64,000 bases of DNA from Marine Group I thaumarchaeote (GCA_013390785.1 JACASW010000004.1:1-64000), one strand, 5' to 3'; shown: positions 17,158 to 26,384, counted from the first letter of the stretch. Numbers and translations: made by a program. Notes: generated from the letters alone by a model not told the origin.

Positions 17158-17994
17158 ATGAGATTAGGAACCAAAACAGAAGACGAGTTTTTAATCAGTC
17201 TTAATGAAAAAAATAAGCAGATTCAAAATAATTTTCATGAAAAAATCAAAAAAATTTCAAAAAAATACCCAGTGGACGTAATGCTTCAGGATGGTACTGT
17301 GAAAAAACAGGAAACATTTGATGTTGAGAAAATTCATCAAGTTTATGATGAATTTGCTAAAAGATTATGTGATTGGGTGCTAGATGGAATTTCAAGTACT
17401 GATGATGAAGGCATTCGGAGAAATTTTATCAAGTTAAATACTAATGCAGAAAACTGCAAGATTTCATTGCATCTTTCTATACAATATCATGTTGTTTTGT
17501 TTTATCAGCCAAACTATGAAGTGATGAAAAAACAAAAAGAATTGTCAGATTTCATGGATATGACAAAAAAACGTGAGGATGAACTTACTAAAAAAAGCGA
17601 TCATGTTATACTCGAAAAATTAAGGGCTGAAGGGTACAAGGATTTGGATACGCAAAGTCTTTTCGAAATTTTTTATAGGGATGATAAAATTAGGGAAAAA
17701 ATCATGAGTGAAATTGAATTACAAACTGATGGTGATTTACAAAAAATTAGTCAACGCAAAGAAGGCCTCTTAAAAGCATTGGATGATCTTCTTCTTGAAA
17801 CATATCAAATGGAGCCAGTACTTATTGATGAAGCAAGACTTGTTACTGGTGAAGAAGGCTGTGTATGCAATATAGACATTGAAATGTTTGAAAATGATCA
17901 GAAAAGTAGTTTGTTTGATTCCAAAAAAGTTTCAAACAATACAAAAGAAAAAATCAGTACTTTGATTGATCAAGTTTTGGAAGCAACAATCTAA
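17158..17994 (+). CDS. Hypothetical helical protein, 278 aa
   Basis: Mostly charged helices, likely coiled coil in the N-terminal third and around residues 120-150 (MKKQKELSDFMDMTKKREDE). There is a central segment with C100 (NAENCKISLHLSIQYHVVLF) and a late EEGCVCNI motif with two Cys. No family recognised. It is convergent with the methyltransferase gene at five bases. Confidence 0.65.
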   Translation: MRLGTKTEDEFLISLNEKNKQIQNNFHEKIKKISKKYPVDVMLQDGTVKKQETFDVEKIHQVYDEFAKRLCDWVLDGISSTDDEGIRRNFIKLNTNAENCKISLHLSIQYHVVLFYQPNYEVMKKQKELSDFMDMTKKREDELTKKSDHVILEKLRAEGYKDLDTQSLFEIFYRDDKIREKIMSEIELQTDGDLQKISQRKEGLLKALDDLLLETYQMEPVLIDEARLVTGEEGCVCNIDIEMFENDQKSSLFDSKKVSNNTKEKISTLIDQVLEATI

Positions 17995-17999
17995 TTATT

Positions 18000-18824
18000 C
18001 TAAATCGTAGATCTAGTAAAAATAAATGGTGTGTCAATTGGCTGATCTAGTGTCCAGTATGTTGGCAATGTAATAGTCTTGATAACATCAAGTTTGAAAT
18101 GATCTATTACCTGTCCCCAGCCCCACTTTGATTTATCTCTAGAATCTTTTCTCATTATATGACTACCAGTGAATACAAAAATTGGGCTCACTTTCAAATC
18201 TGGCATAGACATAATTCTAGAAATTACGTTGTTTGCCAACATTTCACCAACTTCTGGGAGTCCAGATATGAAAAATATTGGCTGAGATAACCCAATGGAT
18301 GTGTAATCAAATTGTGTAGCATCTGCCATTATTGGCTTGAAATCAATTTTGGTGCTTAACACTATTTTCTTTTCAAGACTTACAAGGTTTTCATCAATTT
18401 CAATTCCATATGATTGTAAACCTGTTACTTTGGCACAATATGCAATTCTGCCATCACCTGAACCAATGTCAATTATTTGTTCAGCACCAAGACTTTTTGA
18501 TTGCAGTGCTAGTACATATGCTGAAAGTATCCATACAGGATAAAATGGCGCATAGCTTGTGTCATGCTTTATACTATCAAGCCAATAGTTATTCACATCA
18601 CCATGATAGACCTTGCATACTGTGTCCAGTATCTTCATTTCATAGGAATCAGAATAAATTGAATTGTTTTCCGCAAACTTGTGCAGCATCTCTAACTCGT
18701 GTTTATCAATAGAGAATAATTCAGGTAATGTTGGTATAACCTCATAAATGTGACTGGTACTTTCATTTCTTTTCATAAATTCTGCCTTTAGCGTAACTAC
18801 AGCCTTAGCAAATGATTCATTCAT
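18000..18824 (-). CDS. Class I SAM-dependent methyltransferase-like protein
   Basis: The protein has 274 residues. An N-terminal helical region of ~110 residues precedes the SAM-binding motif I IIDIGSGDGR near residue 119 and the acidic end of strand 2 (YGIEIDENLVSLEKK). Motif IV-like ISGLPEVGEM follows. The combination resembles DOT1-like or archaeal lysine methyltransferases, but the substrate is not defined by sequence. It precedes a membrane microprotein on the same strand. Confidence 0.82.
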   Translation of the reverse strand: MNESFAKAVVTLKAEFMKRNESTSHIYEVIPTLPELFSIDKHELEMLHKFAENNSIYSDSYEMKILDTVCKVYHGDVNNYWLDSIKHDTSYAPFYPVWILSAYVLALQSKSLGAEQIIDIGSGDGRIAYCAKVTGLQSYGIEIDENLVSLEKKIVLSTKIDFKPIMADATQFDYTSIGLSQPIFFISGLPEVGEMLANNVISRIMSMPDLKVSPIFVFTGSHIMRKDSRDKSKWGWGQVIDHFKLDVIKTITLPTYWTLDQPIDTPFIFTRSTI

Positions 18825-18842
18825 AATATTCTAGAATGTTTC

Positions 18843-18962
18843 TCATTGATTAGCCCAGCTACTTGTTTGCAGATATAAAATAATACAAGATATGGCAAAT
18901 GTAGTTATTATTGCTATTCCACGTAAATTAACTATTTTTTCATCTTCATCTTCATTTCCCAT
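18843..18962 (-). CDS. Single-TM membrane microprotein, 39 aa
   Basis: The frame starts at ATG and encodes an acidic head (GNEDEDEKIVNLRG) and one TM helix (IAIITTFAISCIILYL) with a short polar tail. It ends 18 bases before the methyltransferase start, so the two are probably co-transcribed. Function unknown. Confidence 0.5.
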   Translation of the reverse strand: MGNEDEDEKIVNLRGIAIITTFAISCIILYLQTSSWANQ

Positions 18963-19063
18963 AAAATCATTCAGTCTACTTCATCTTAAAAATTATGTAA
19001 TCTGAGAATAATCAACACCTTGATGAATTAAATAACCAGTTAAATCAAAAAAATAGGAATTAC

Positions 19064-20272
19064 ATGAGCATAACATATGATGATGTTGTAAATGCACAAA
19101 AAGCACAAGGTGGTGTGATTAGGAAAACATCTCTTACATTTTCAGACACATTTACTGAGATAACGGGTTCCATCGTTTACTTGAAAAATGAGTTTGAACA
19201 AAAAACTGGCTCATTCAAACTGCGTGGTGCATATTATAAAATTAAAACACTATCTGCTGAAGAAAGAAAAAATGGTGTCGTTGCTGCTTCTGCTGGTAAT
19301 CATGCACAAGGTGTTGCATATGCATCAGCGTTAGAAAAGATAAACTGTACAATAGTTATGCCAAAAAATGCTTCTCCCGCAAAAGTTGCTGCTACAAGAG
19401 GATATGGTGCAACTGTAGTCTTGGAAGGAAAAAATTATGATGAAGCATGGGTGAAAGCACAAGAAATTGCTGAAACAACTAGTGCGACAATCATTCATGC
19501 GTTTGATGACTCACAAATTATAGCAGCACAAGGTGTGATAGGCTTGGAAATAATTGAACATCTTCCTGACGTTGACGAGATTTACGTACCAATAGGTGGT
19601 GGTGGGTTAGCTTCGGGTATTTTGACAGCTATCAAAGATAAAAATCCAAATGTAAAAGTTATCGGTGTAGAATCAAAATCATTTCCTTCAATGAAAAAGT
19701 CATTAGATTCTGGCAAACTAGAAACTGTTGAAGGTGGATTTACTGTCGCAGATGGAATATCAGTCAGAACACCTGGTGGGCAAACATTTGAAATTATCAA
19801 AAATAAGATTGATGAAATTGTGCTTGTAGATGATAATGAAATCATTAATGCAATGTTCTTATTGATGGAAAGATCAAAGTCGGTTGTTGAGCCTGCTGGT
19901 GCAGCTGGACTTGCATATTTGATAAGCAAAAAGCCATCACCTGGAAAGAAAGTCGTTCCAATATTATGTGGTGGGAATATTGACATGTATTTGCTTGGTC
20001 AAATAGTTGCAAAAGGTTTGGCAACAATGGGTAGAATGGTAAAGATTTTCATTTTGCTCAAGGACAAACCAGGAGCATTGAAAGAAGTTGTTGATGAATT
20101 AGCATCACTCAGTGCAAACATTGTAGAAGTTGTTCATGACAGATTAAGCTCAAATGTACATGCTGGGACAACAGGTGTAACATTAAGCTTAGAAACAGAA
20201 GATCAAAAACACATGGACAAACTAATACAACATTTGAAAGATAAGGACATAGATTTCAAGGTCCTTACTTAA
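19064..20272 (+). CDS. ilvA: Threonine dehydratase with C-terminal ACT domain
   Basis: This PLP enzyme deaminates threonine to 2-oxobutanoate, the first step to isoleucine. The protein has 402 residues. The PLP lysine is in TGSFKLRGA near residue 52, the phosphate-binding loop is GGGGLASGI near 178, and SAGNHAQG is the substrate loop. Residues ~330-402 form an ACT domain (LKDKPGALKEVVDELASLSA), which may give allosteric control. The length matches the TdcB/IlvA short form. Threonine synthase is encoded 9 kb downstream. Confidence 0.94.
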   Translation: MSITYDDVVNAQKAQGGVIRKTSLTFSDTFTEITGSIVYLKNEFEQKTGSFKLRGAYYKIKTLSAEERKNGVVAASAGNHAQGVAYASALEKINCTIVMPKNASPAKVAATRGYGATVVLEGKNYDEAWVKAQEIAETTSATIIHAFDDSQIIAAQGVIGLEIIEHLPDVDEIYVPIGGGGLASGILTAIKDKNPNVKVIGVESKSFPSMKKSLDSGKLETVEGGFTVADGISVRTPGGQTFEIIKNKIDEIVLVDDNEIINAMFLLMERSKSVVEPAGAAGLAYLISKKPSPGKKVVPILCGGNIDMYLLGQIVAKGLATMGRMVKIFILLKDKPGALKEVVDELASLSANIVEVVHDRLSSNVHAGTTGVTLSLETEDQKHMDKLIQHLKDKDIDFKVLT

Positions 20273-20339
20273 TCTAGATAAGAAACGATTGAATGAGATA
20301 GTACCAGTATCTCACCCAATCTTTTGGTTTGGTACAATA

Positions 20340-20420
20340 TTAACTCAAAAATCTAACAATAAAAATTATTCCAACAACACCAAAACCAATCAAGTAGATC
20401 TTATTTCTTCGTGTTATCAT
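20340..20420 (-). CDS. Possible 26-aa hydrophobic microprotein
   Basis: An ATG-initiated frame encodes a basic head (MITRRNKIY) and one hydrophobic helix (LIGFGVVGIIFIVRFLS). It lies between ilvA and purE. It is very short and could be chance. Confidence 0.3.
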   Translation of the reverse strand: MITRRNKIYLIGFGVVGIIFIVRFLS

Positions 20421-20456
20421 GTTATAATACAGACAAAAATAGTCAGGTTAAGGTAT

Positions 20457-21014
20457 TTATTTGAACTTTTTCTTGACAAACTTCTTCAGACCCATTTTCT
20501 TCAGATCCTGAGATTCCTTGAGAACTGATTTATGTTGTTTTTCCTTGTGAGATTTTAACATCTTTCTAATACTACTTGACTCATTACCAAGAATTTTCAG
20601 GGCATAAATTCCTGCATTTAATGCCTTGTTTACACCAACAGTAACCACCGGAGAGCCAGATGGCATCTCAGATATTGACAATAAAGAATCAAGACCACCA
20701 AATGCAGATTTTTTCTTCTGCTTGTCATTGTAAACCAATATTGGAACACCAATCACTGGTAGAACTGTATGTGATGCAATCATTCCTGGTAGGTGCGCAG
20801 CACCACCAGCGCCAGCTATTATTACTTTGAATCCATTTTTTTCTGCATACTTTGCATACTCTTCCAATCTTGTTGGGGTTCTGTGAGCCGAGATTATTTG
20901 GTCGTCATGTTGAACACCAAACTCATCAAGAATTTCAGCTGCATCATGCATTATTCTGCTGTCAGAACTGGAACCCATTATGATTCCAACAAGTGGCTTT
21001 TTCATAATTTTCAT
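20457..21014 (-). CDS. purE: N5-carboxyaminoimidazole ribonucleotide mutase
   Basis: PurE moves the carboxylate of N5-CAIR to carbon 4, giving CAIR in purine synthesis. The class I signature is clear: GIIMGSSSDSR (residues 10-20), ISAHRTP near 45 (catalytic His), GAGGAAHLPGM near 70 and GSPVVTVGVN near 122. The protein has 185 residues, about 20 more than usual, with a basic tail (KKMGLKKFVKKKF). PurK is encoded nearby on the opposite strand, which supports the PurK-dependent type. Start ATG at residue 1 or 4. Confidence 0.95.
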   Translation of the reverse strand: MKIMKKPLVGIIMGSSSDSRIMHDAAEILDEFGVQHDDQIISAHRTPTRLEEYAKYAEKNGFKVIIAGAGGAAHLPGMIASHTVLPVIGVPILVYNDKQKKKSAFGGLDSLLSISEMPSGSPVVTVGVNKALNAGIYALKILGNESSSIRKMLKSHKEKQHKSVLKESQDLKKMGLKKFVKKKFK

Positions 21015-21110
21015 AGACCTGAAGATGTTTTTAATGTAACGAACACAAACCTCTAGGTTTATTCCTGAATATCCACAATTTTTGAGGTGAGAGTAGATGG
21101 GTATGTATAG

Positions 21111-21120
21111 TGTGATATAT
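21111..21120 (+). promoter_or_regulatory. Putative TATA box upstream of a microprotein pair
   Basis: TGATATATTG lies 20 bases before ATG 21131, consistent with a nearly leaderless transcript for the two small genes that follow. Confidence 0.35.
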
Positions 21121-21130
21121 TGTACTAGAC

Positions 21131-21280
21131 ATGAAATACATGTGTAAAAGTTGTAGAAAACCTTGTAATGATATTATAGAACACATTAGAAAAGTACATA
21201 ATTTTTCAGAATCTTACATAAAAGATTCACTCAAAACAAACTCGAACAGCTACAAAAATTCTTTTGAAGAAATAAAGTAG
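21131..21280 (+). CDS. Small C2H2-like zinc-finger protein, 49 aa
   Basis: The frame starts MKYMCKSCRKPCNDIIEH and continues IRKVHNF. C5, C8, H18 and H23 fit a CxxC...HxxxxH zinc finger, with an extra Cys at 12. The remaining ~25 residues are polar. It is followed nine bases later by a small basic protein. Function unknown; nucleic acid binding is the usual inference. Confidence 0.62.
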   Translation: MKYMCKSCRKPCNDIIEHIRKVHNFSESYIKDSLKTNSNSYKNSFEEIK

Positions 21281-21289
21281 GTCAGAAAG

Positions 21290-21412
21290 ATGCGAAAGCA
21301 TGAGATAAATAAAAGAAAAAAAGCAAAACAAAACCGTAGAGCATCTGCTAAATCACAAGTGAGTAAAAAACATAAACGAAAATCCAAAAACAAACAGGCT
21401 CATAGAAAGTGA
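21290..21412 (+). CDS. Highly basic microprotein, 40 aa
   Basis: About half of the residues are Lys or Arg (RKHEINKRKKAKQNRRASAK; KHKRKSKNKQAHRK). No hydrophobic core is visible. It closely follows the zinc-finger microprotein. It may bind RNA or DNA electrostatically; the coding status rests on the open ATG frame and spacing. Confidence 0.45.
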   Translation: MRKHEINKRKKAKQNRRASAKSQVSKKHKRKSKNKQAHRK

Positions 21413-21543
21413 GTTTTCAATCTCTACGCTCTGGGTTTACGGGACTAGAACACTCGAATAACTTATACAAATATTCTACTCGTTTAACTAACGTAAAGGT
21501 CAATGCTGCAGTGATTTTTATTTAGTTAATCTTTAGGGTGATT

Positions 21544-22686
21544 ATGACAAAAAGGCTTGGAATCATAGGAGGAGGCCAGCTTGGCATGATGATAACAGAG
21601 GCTGCCAAAAATCTGAGTGAGTATATAACAGAAATTATAGTGCTTGATCCAACAGAGAATTGCCCAGCATCTCAGGCTGGTGCAAAACAAATTATTGGTG
21701 ACTTTAAGGACGAAATTGCAATTCTAAAACTCGCAGAACAGTCTGACATCATTACATATGAAATAGAATCTGGCAATACGAACGTGCTAAGCAAGCTAAA
21801 GGCAGAGATTGAACCGTCACCATCCACTCTGGGCATTATACAAGACAAGTTTTTACAAAAAACATTTCTTTCGGAAAATGTACTTCCTGTTTCACAATTT
21901 TATGAGATTACTTCCTTGGACGATCTGCGTGAAAAAATTAAGGATCTTGGACTTCCTGTTTTGCTAAAGTCAAGGAGAGATGCATATGATGGCAGAGGAA
22001 ATTTCAAGATCACATCATCAAATGAGATTGAAAAGGCATATCAACACTTTGACGGGAAAAGCTTGATGGTTGAAAAATTTGTCAATTTTAAGATGGAAGT
22101 TTCCGTGATTGCAGCTCGGAACACAAAAGGTGATATTATCACATACCCTCTAGTGGAAAATATTCACGAAAACAATATTCTAAAAACTACAATTGCGCCC
22201 GCACGCGTATCTGATGATGTGATAAGTAATGCAGGAGAAATTGCAAAAAAAACTATGGAAGTTTTGAATGGTGCTGGTGTTTTTGGAATTGAGATGTTCA
22301 TTGATCAAGATAATAAGATTCTCATCAATGAAATAGCACCACGAGTGCACAACTCTGGTCATCACACGTTACAATCATGCAAGACATCACAGTTTGAACA
22401 GCATCTTCGTGCAATACTTGGGTTGGAGCTTGGGAGCACTGACCTTGTTCACAAAACTGTCATGTGTAATATCTTGGGTCCTGATGGATTTGAAGGAAAA
22501 TACAAGCCAGTTCAGCTAGAAAAGGATGGTACCTATTTGAAGATGTATGGAAAAGATATATCAAAACCACAGCGCAAGCTTGGTCACTTTAACGTTGTAG
22601 ATTTGAATGACACTAAGGATGTATCCGAATTACTCGAAATTGCTTACGAGATAAAAAATTCAATTTTAATCAAACAACTAGCTTAG
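21544..22686 (+). CDS. purK: N5-carboxyaminoimidazole ribonucleotide synthase
   Basis: PurK is an ATP-grasp enzyme that carboxylates AIR with ATP and bicarbonate. The N-terminal motif GIIGGGQLGMM starts at residue 5. LKSRRDAYDGRGN is the ATP-grasp loop near residue 145, and NEIAPRVHNSGHHT near 265 is the metal/substrate motif. ATG 21544 is preferred over GTG 21538 because it places the GGGQLG motif at the normal distance. It supplies N5-CAIR to PurE, encoded divergently 0.5 kb upstream. Confidence 0.95.
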   Translation: MTKRLGIIGGGQLGMMITEAAKNLSEYITEIIVLDPTENCPASQAGAKQIIGDFKDEIAILKLAEQSDIITYEIESGNTNVLSKLKAEIEPSPSTLGIIQDKFLQKTFLSENVLPVSQFYEITSLDDLREKIKDLGLPVLLKSRRDAYDGRGNFKITSSNEIEKAYQHFDGKSLMVEKFVNFKMEVSVIAARNTKGDIITYPLVENIHENNILKTTIAPARVSDDVISNAGEIAKKTMEVLNGAGVFGIEMFIDQDNKILINEIAPRVHNSGHHTLQSCKTSQFEQHLRAILGLELGSTDLVHKTVMCNILGPDGFEGKYKPVQLEKDGTYLKMYGKDISKPQRKLGHFNVVDLNDTKDVSELLEIAYEIKNSILIKQLA

Positions 22687-22715
22687 TTTATTAATTCTGA
22701 AACTTTGAGCTAATC

Positions 22716-23108
22716 ATGGCAAAAGCTGTAGCATTGGTAATCACCGGCATATCAATTGCATTGCTAGTAATTTATGGTGCAGATGCTGCTGCTGGTGCAG
22801 GTAATCCTGATCATCAGGGCTTTCTAGACATGGATCACATGACAAGAGGACTTGGTCTTGGCGGTCCAGCAATGATTTTGCCATTAATCGCATATTTTAT
22901 TTCACGAAATGATTCATCCAAGGGGCTTGGTGGAATGATACTCATTACAGGTATTCTAATCATAATTGGTGCTGTAACAGTGATTGGCATGGCTGATCTT
23001 TCTGAAGCAGATGAAACAGCTAGAAATCCATTCATGGAAACAGCTCCGTTACTAATAGTTGGTGGAATTCAGATGGGTCTTGGTGCATTGAAGATAAAAA
23101 AATCCTAG
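22716..23108 (+). CDS. Hypothetical membrane protein, four TM segments
   Basis: The protein has 130 residues with hydrophobic helices at about 5-25, 46-64, 72-95 and 109-125. The first loop contains a His/Asp-rich stretch (NPDHQGFLDMDHMTRG), which could bind metal. I do not recognise the family. It is followed two bases after its stop by a Cys-rich microprotein, so the two are likely one unit. Confidence 0.72.
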   Translation: MAKAVALVITGISIALLVIYGADAAAGAGNPDHQGFLDMDHMTRGLGLGGPAMILPLIAYFISRNDSSKGLGGMILITGILIIIGAVTVIGMADLSEADETARNPFMETAPLLIVGGIQMGLGALKIKKS

Positions 23109-23110
23109 AC

Positions 23111-23230
23111 ATGTCAGTTTGTACAAAATGCAAAAACAAAGTTCCTAAAGTGTATAATTGTGAGCATACGAATGATCAGGACTATTGTTCAGACTGTTAT
23201 ACGGAACTACATTACTATCTGACTGAATAA
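23111..23230 (+). CDS. Cys-rich zinc-binding microprotein, 39 aa
   Basis: The residues CTKC (4-7), C17, H19, and CSDC (26-29) could make one or two zinc sites; the rest is polar and aromatic (YTELHYYLTE). It begins two bases after the stop of the membrane protein gene at 22716, supporting co-translation. Function unknown. Confidence 0.65.
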   Translation: MSVCTKCKNKVPKVYNCEHTNDQDYCSDCYTELHYYLTE

Positions 23231-23273
23231 AATAGTAATAGCCTTTTAATGCAGTTTACAGTTCACTTTTTTT

Positions 23274-23966
23274 ATGAAAGCCATGATATTATCAGGTGGT
23301 CGTGGTAAGAGACTGCGCCCAGTTACAGATACTATCCCAAAACCACTGATCAAAATAAATGGGAAACCATTAATTGAATGGAAAATTAATTATCTGAAAA
23401 AATTTGGAATTAAAGATATTATCATCTGTAGTGGCTATAAGGGGAAAAAGATTGAAAACTACATCAAGAAAAAAAATAATTTTGGTTGCAACATAGAATA
23501 TTCGGTTGAAACATCACCACTTGGCACTGGAGGGGCAATTAAAAAAGCGATTAAGAATATTGTTGGCGATTCATTCATTGTGCTAAATGGTGACATAATT
23601 ACAAACATTAATTTGAAAAAAATGATGGTTAAAACAAACAGTATCGCTGCAATTGAATTGAGAACAAACTATGGAACAATGAAAATTAAAAATAATAAAA
23701 TTCTCCAATTCAATGAAAAAACTGATGTTAAAGATACATGGATGAATGGAGGAATTTATCATCTAAATATGGATATTGATAAAATTTTACCTGTAAAAGG
23801 TAGTATAGAAGGCATAGTTTTCCCAAAATTAGCCAAAAAAAATTCATTGAACACAGTAAAATTCAAGAATGTATTGTGGCGCTCTATCGATTCTCATAAG
23901 GATGTTGAAACATGCTCAAAGGAAATGGTTCAAAAAAAATATATGAAATTTATTTCAAAAAGATGA
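23274..23966 (+). CDS. Nucleoside-diphosphate-sugar pyrophosphorylase (nucleotidyltransferase)
   Basis: This family joins an NTP and a sugar 1-phosphate to give an NDP-sugar. The protein has 230 residues. The signature LSGGRGKRLRPVTD and the following KP (IPKPLIKINGKPL) lie at residues 6-31, and LNGDIITNI near 103 carries the metal-binding Asp. The C-terminal left-handed helix domain of longer members is missing, so it is the short form (RmlA- or mannose-1-phosphate guanylyltransferase-like). The sugar is not assignable. It ends six bases before the LLM gene. Confidence 0.88.
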   Translation: MKAMILSGGRGKRLRPVTDTIPKPLIKINGKPLIEWKINYLKKFGIKDIIICSGYKGKKIENYIKKKNNFGCNIEYSVETSPLGTGGAIKKAIKNIVGDSFIVLNGDIITNINLKKMMVKTNSIAAIELRTNYGTMKIKNNKILQFNEKTDVKDTWMNGGIYHLNMDIDKILPVKGSIEGIVFPKLAKKNSLNTVKFKNVLWRSIDSHKDVETCSKEMVQKKYMKFISKR

Positions 23967-23972
23967 TTCAAA

Positions 23973-24944
23973 ATGCGTTTATCATATAGTTTAGGTTCAT
24001 TGTTAACAGTTGAACAAGTTTTAGCGTGTTCAAGAAAATTAAACGAGTTAAAGCCTGACACAGTATGGATTCCAGAAACATGGGGAATGGAGAATTTTTC
24101 AATGCTTAGTATGGCAAGTATGGAAAACAGTTTCTCAAAAATTGGTTCGTCTATAGTTAATATCTATTCTCGAAGTCCTAGCTTGATTGCTATGGGAGCA
24201 GTAACTGTTGATACAATTTCAAATAAACGTCTAGTTTTAGGGTTAGGAACAAGTAGTCAACCATTAGTTGAAGATTTTCATGGTGATAAATTTGAGAGAC
24301 CGCTTAAACGAATGAAAGAGTATGTAGAGATTATACGGTTAATTCTTAGTAGTAAAACAATAAATTATTCTGGAGAAATTTTCTCACTGAAGAATTTTTC
24401 ATTGCTTATCAAACCACCTAGAGATTCAATTCCAATTTATCTTGCAGCAGTTAATCAAAAAATGGTAGAACTTACATGGAAAATTGCAGATGGTGTAATT
24501 TTCTATCTTAGACCAAAAAGTGAGATTAAGTCAACGCTTGCAAAAATGCAAAACCAAAAAAAGATTGATACAACACTCCAAATCATTACCTGTGTTAATG
24601 ATGATTCTGAAAAAGCAATGGTACGTGCTAAAAAGACATTAGCGTTTTATGTTTCTGTTGGAAAGATTTACCGAGAATTTTTGGCATCTAACGGATTTGA
24701 GAATGAAACAAAAAATATTTTTGAGGAATACGAAAAAAATGGATTAGAAAGCAATCATGAATTGGTGCCTGAGTCAATGGTGACTGAATTATGTATAGCT
24801 GGAACACCCGATGAATGTAAAACCCAATTACTACAATTCCGTGAAACAGGGATAGACTTACCAATAATACAGTTTAATCCAACAGATAACGTGGAAGATT
24901 CATTTGATTTAATTACTTCAACATTTTCGGAGGAATCTGATTGA
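23973..24944 (+). CDS. Luciferase-like monooxygenase family oxidoreductase (probably F420-dependent)
   Basis: The protein has 323 residues and the TIM-barrel pattern of the LLM family (DTVWIPETWG; RLVLGLGTSSQPLVEDFHG; PIYLAAVNQKMVELTWKIAD; CIAGTPDECKTQLLQF). Archaeal members commonly use F420 (Mer-like). Substrate unknown. Its stop overlaps the thiolase start by four bases, and the thiolase overlaps a DUF35 gene in the same way, so the three form one operon and may act on one acyl-CoA or related compound. Confidence 0.85.
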   Translation: MRLSYSLGSLLTVEQVLACSRKLNELKPDTVWIPETWGMENFSMLSMASMENSFSKIGSSIVNIYSRSPSLIAMGAVTVDTISNKRLVLGLGTSSQPLVEDFHGDKFERPLKRMKEYVEIIRLILSSKTINYSGEIFSLKNFSLLIKPPRDSIPIYLAAVNQKMVELTWKIADGVIFYLRPKSEIKSTLAKMQNQKKIDTTLQIITCVNDDSEKAMVRAKKTLAFYVSVGKIYREFLASNGFENETKNIFEEYEKNGLESNHELVPESMVTELCIAGTPDECKTQLLQFRETGIDLPIIQFNPTDNVEDSFDLITSTFSEESD

Positions 24945-26047
24945 AAAAAGTTGCAGTAGTTGGATACGGAAATACAAAATTCACAAAGGATGAATTACCG
25001 ATTGAATCATTATTGCTAGAATCAACAAAACAAGTGTTTGATACAACAAAAAATTTATCACAAGATCTTATCGATGGCGTTATAGTTTCAACTAATGACA
25101 ATTCTAAATATCTTGGTGCTATCTTATCTGAACTTTCTGGTATTAAACCAAAAATCTCTCACACGGTTGAACATTTGTGTAGTTCCGGTTCTAGTGCAGT
25201 AATTTCTGGGTTTTCATATATTGCATCTGGATTGGCTGACACTGTTTTAGTTACTGGTGCAGATAAAATTGGCAATCCTGGGCAAATTTTAGAGTGGGAC
25301 AAATCAAGAGGTGAATATGATCATCCAATTTATTGGGCATCTATGTTTACAAAAGCACACAAGAGGCAATTTAGTACAACAGATGAGGAACTAGCTATAG
25401 TATCTGCTAAAAATCACAAGCAGGCAATGGATAATCCAAATGCGTATTCACACAAACCATATACAATTTCTGAAATTATGAATTCAAAGAATGTTACTGA
25501 CGATTTACGAATTTTGGATTGTTCTTATTCGTGTTCAGGTAGCTCGTCAATTCTTTTAACATCTGAGGAAAACGCAAAAAAATTTACAGATGAACCAATT
25601 TGGATATCTGGGATAGGGCAAAAAACAAACTCTGCAAGTTTCACAAAAAATGAGTTAACAACATTATCTAGTACAGTTACAGCAGCCAATGATGCGTACA
25701 AAATGGCTAAGATAACCCCACAGGAAATTGATACAGCAGAAATACATGACGCATTTTCGGTTTGTGAGTTAATGGCTGTGGAAGATCTTAGTTTAACAGA
25801 AAAAAATACTGGCGCAATGTATGTTAGAAATTTATTCAACACAGAAGATAGAAAAATAAATCCAAGGGGAGGATTAATCGGCGCTGGACATCCTTTAGGC
25901 GCAACAGGTATTGCTCAAATTATAGAAATTACACAGCAGTTACAAAATAAGGCAAAAAATAGACAGATTTTAAATGCTAAAATAGGTTTGACACACAACA
26001 TGTCAGCAGCAGCTACATCTAGCACTGTATTGGTTTTGGAATCATGA
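24941..26047 (+). CDS. Thiolase-superfamily acyltransferase (archaeal acetoacetyl-CoA thiolase-like)
   Basis: The protein has 368 residues. The nucleophilic Cys is C80 (EHLCSSGSSAV), EIHDAFSVCE near 267 provides the His, and GAGHPLGATG near 314 is the C-terminal loop. There is no second CxG motif of bacterial thiolases. This is the SCP2-type thiolase that works with a DUF35 partner in archaea. TTG start at 24941 overlaps the LLM gene. Roles in the mevalonate pathway or in the 4-hydroxybutyrate half of carbon fixation are both possible; the LLM partner is unusual. Confidence 0.88.
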   Translation: MKKVAVVGYGNTKFTKDELPIESLLLESTKQVFDTTKNLSQDLIDGVIVSTNDNSKYLGAILSELSGIKPKISHTVEHLCSSGSSAVISGFSYIASGLADTVLVTGADKIGNPGQILEWDKSRGEYDHPIYWASMFTKAHKRQFSTTDEELAIVSAKNHKQAMDNPNAYSHKPYTISEIMNSKNVTDDLRILDCSYSCSGSSSILLTSEENAKKFTDEPIWISGIGQKTNSASFTKNELTTLSSTVTAANDAYKMAKITPQEIDTAEIHDAFSVCELMAVEDLSLTEKNTGAMYVRNLFNTEDRKINPRGGLIGAGHPLGATGIAQIIEITQQLQNKAKNRQILNAKIGLTHNMSAAATSSTVLVLES

Positions 26048-26373
26048 ATAAATTTGAGACAGAGTTAAAAGCAGGAAATTTTGTTACCAGTGAATGCTCA
26101 TATTGTAAAAAAATTGTGTGGCCTCCAAGTGATTATTGCGATTACTGCTTTAAGGAAGTCAATTGGCGAAAAGTTTCTGAAAATGGGACAATTGTTGAAT
26201 TATCAAGAAAAGAAAACGATGTTTTCTGTATTACAGAATTTGAGAATAAAATACGTGTTATGGGAAAATTGGATGCTGAAATTCATATGGTAAAACCTGG
26301 TCAGACTGTTAAACTGACTAGATGTTTGTTTAATGATAAGAATGGTTTTTTCTTTAGTTTAGAAAACAAGTAA
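26044..26373 (+). CDS. DUF35 zinc-ribbon/OB-fold protein
   Basis: The protein has 109 residues: a rubredoxin-like zinc ribbon CSYCKK...YCDYC at residues ~19-37, then an OB-fold (GTIVELSRKENDVFCITEFE; GKLDAEIHMVKPGQTVKL). Such proteins bridge thiolase and HMG-CoA synthase in archaeal complexes and help channel acetoacetyl-CoA. Its start overlaps the thiolase stop by four bases. Confidence 0.9.
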   Translation: MNKFETELKAGNFVTSECSYCKKIVWPPSDYCDYCFKEVNWRKVSENGTIVELSRKENDVFCITEFENKIRVMGKLDAEIHMVKPGQTVKLTRCLFNDKNGFFFSLENK

Positions 26374-26384
26374 TAATTATAAAA

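Noticed and set aside
20289-20528. 79-codon plus-strand frame between ilvA and purE
   Set aside because: It runs into the end of purE on the other strand and has no domain or start signal.
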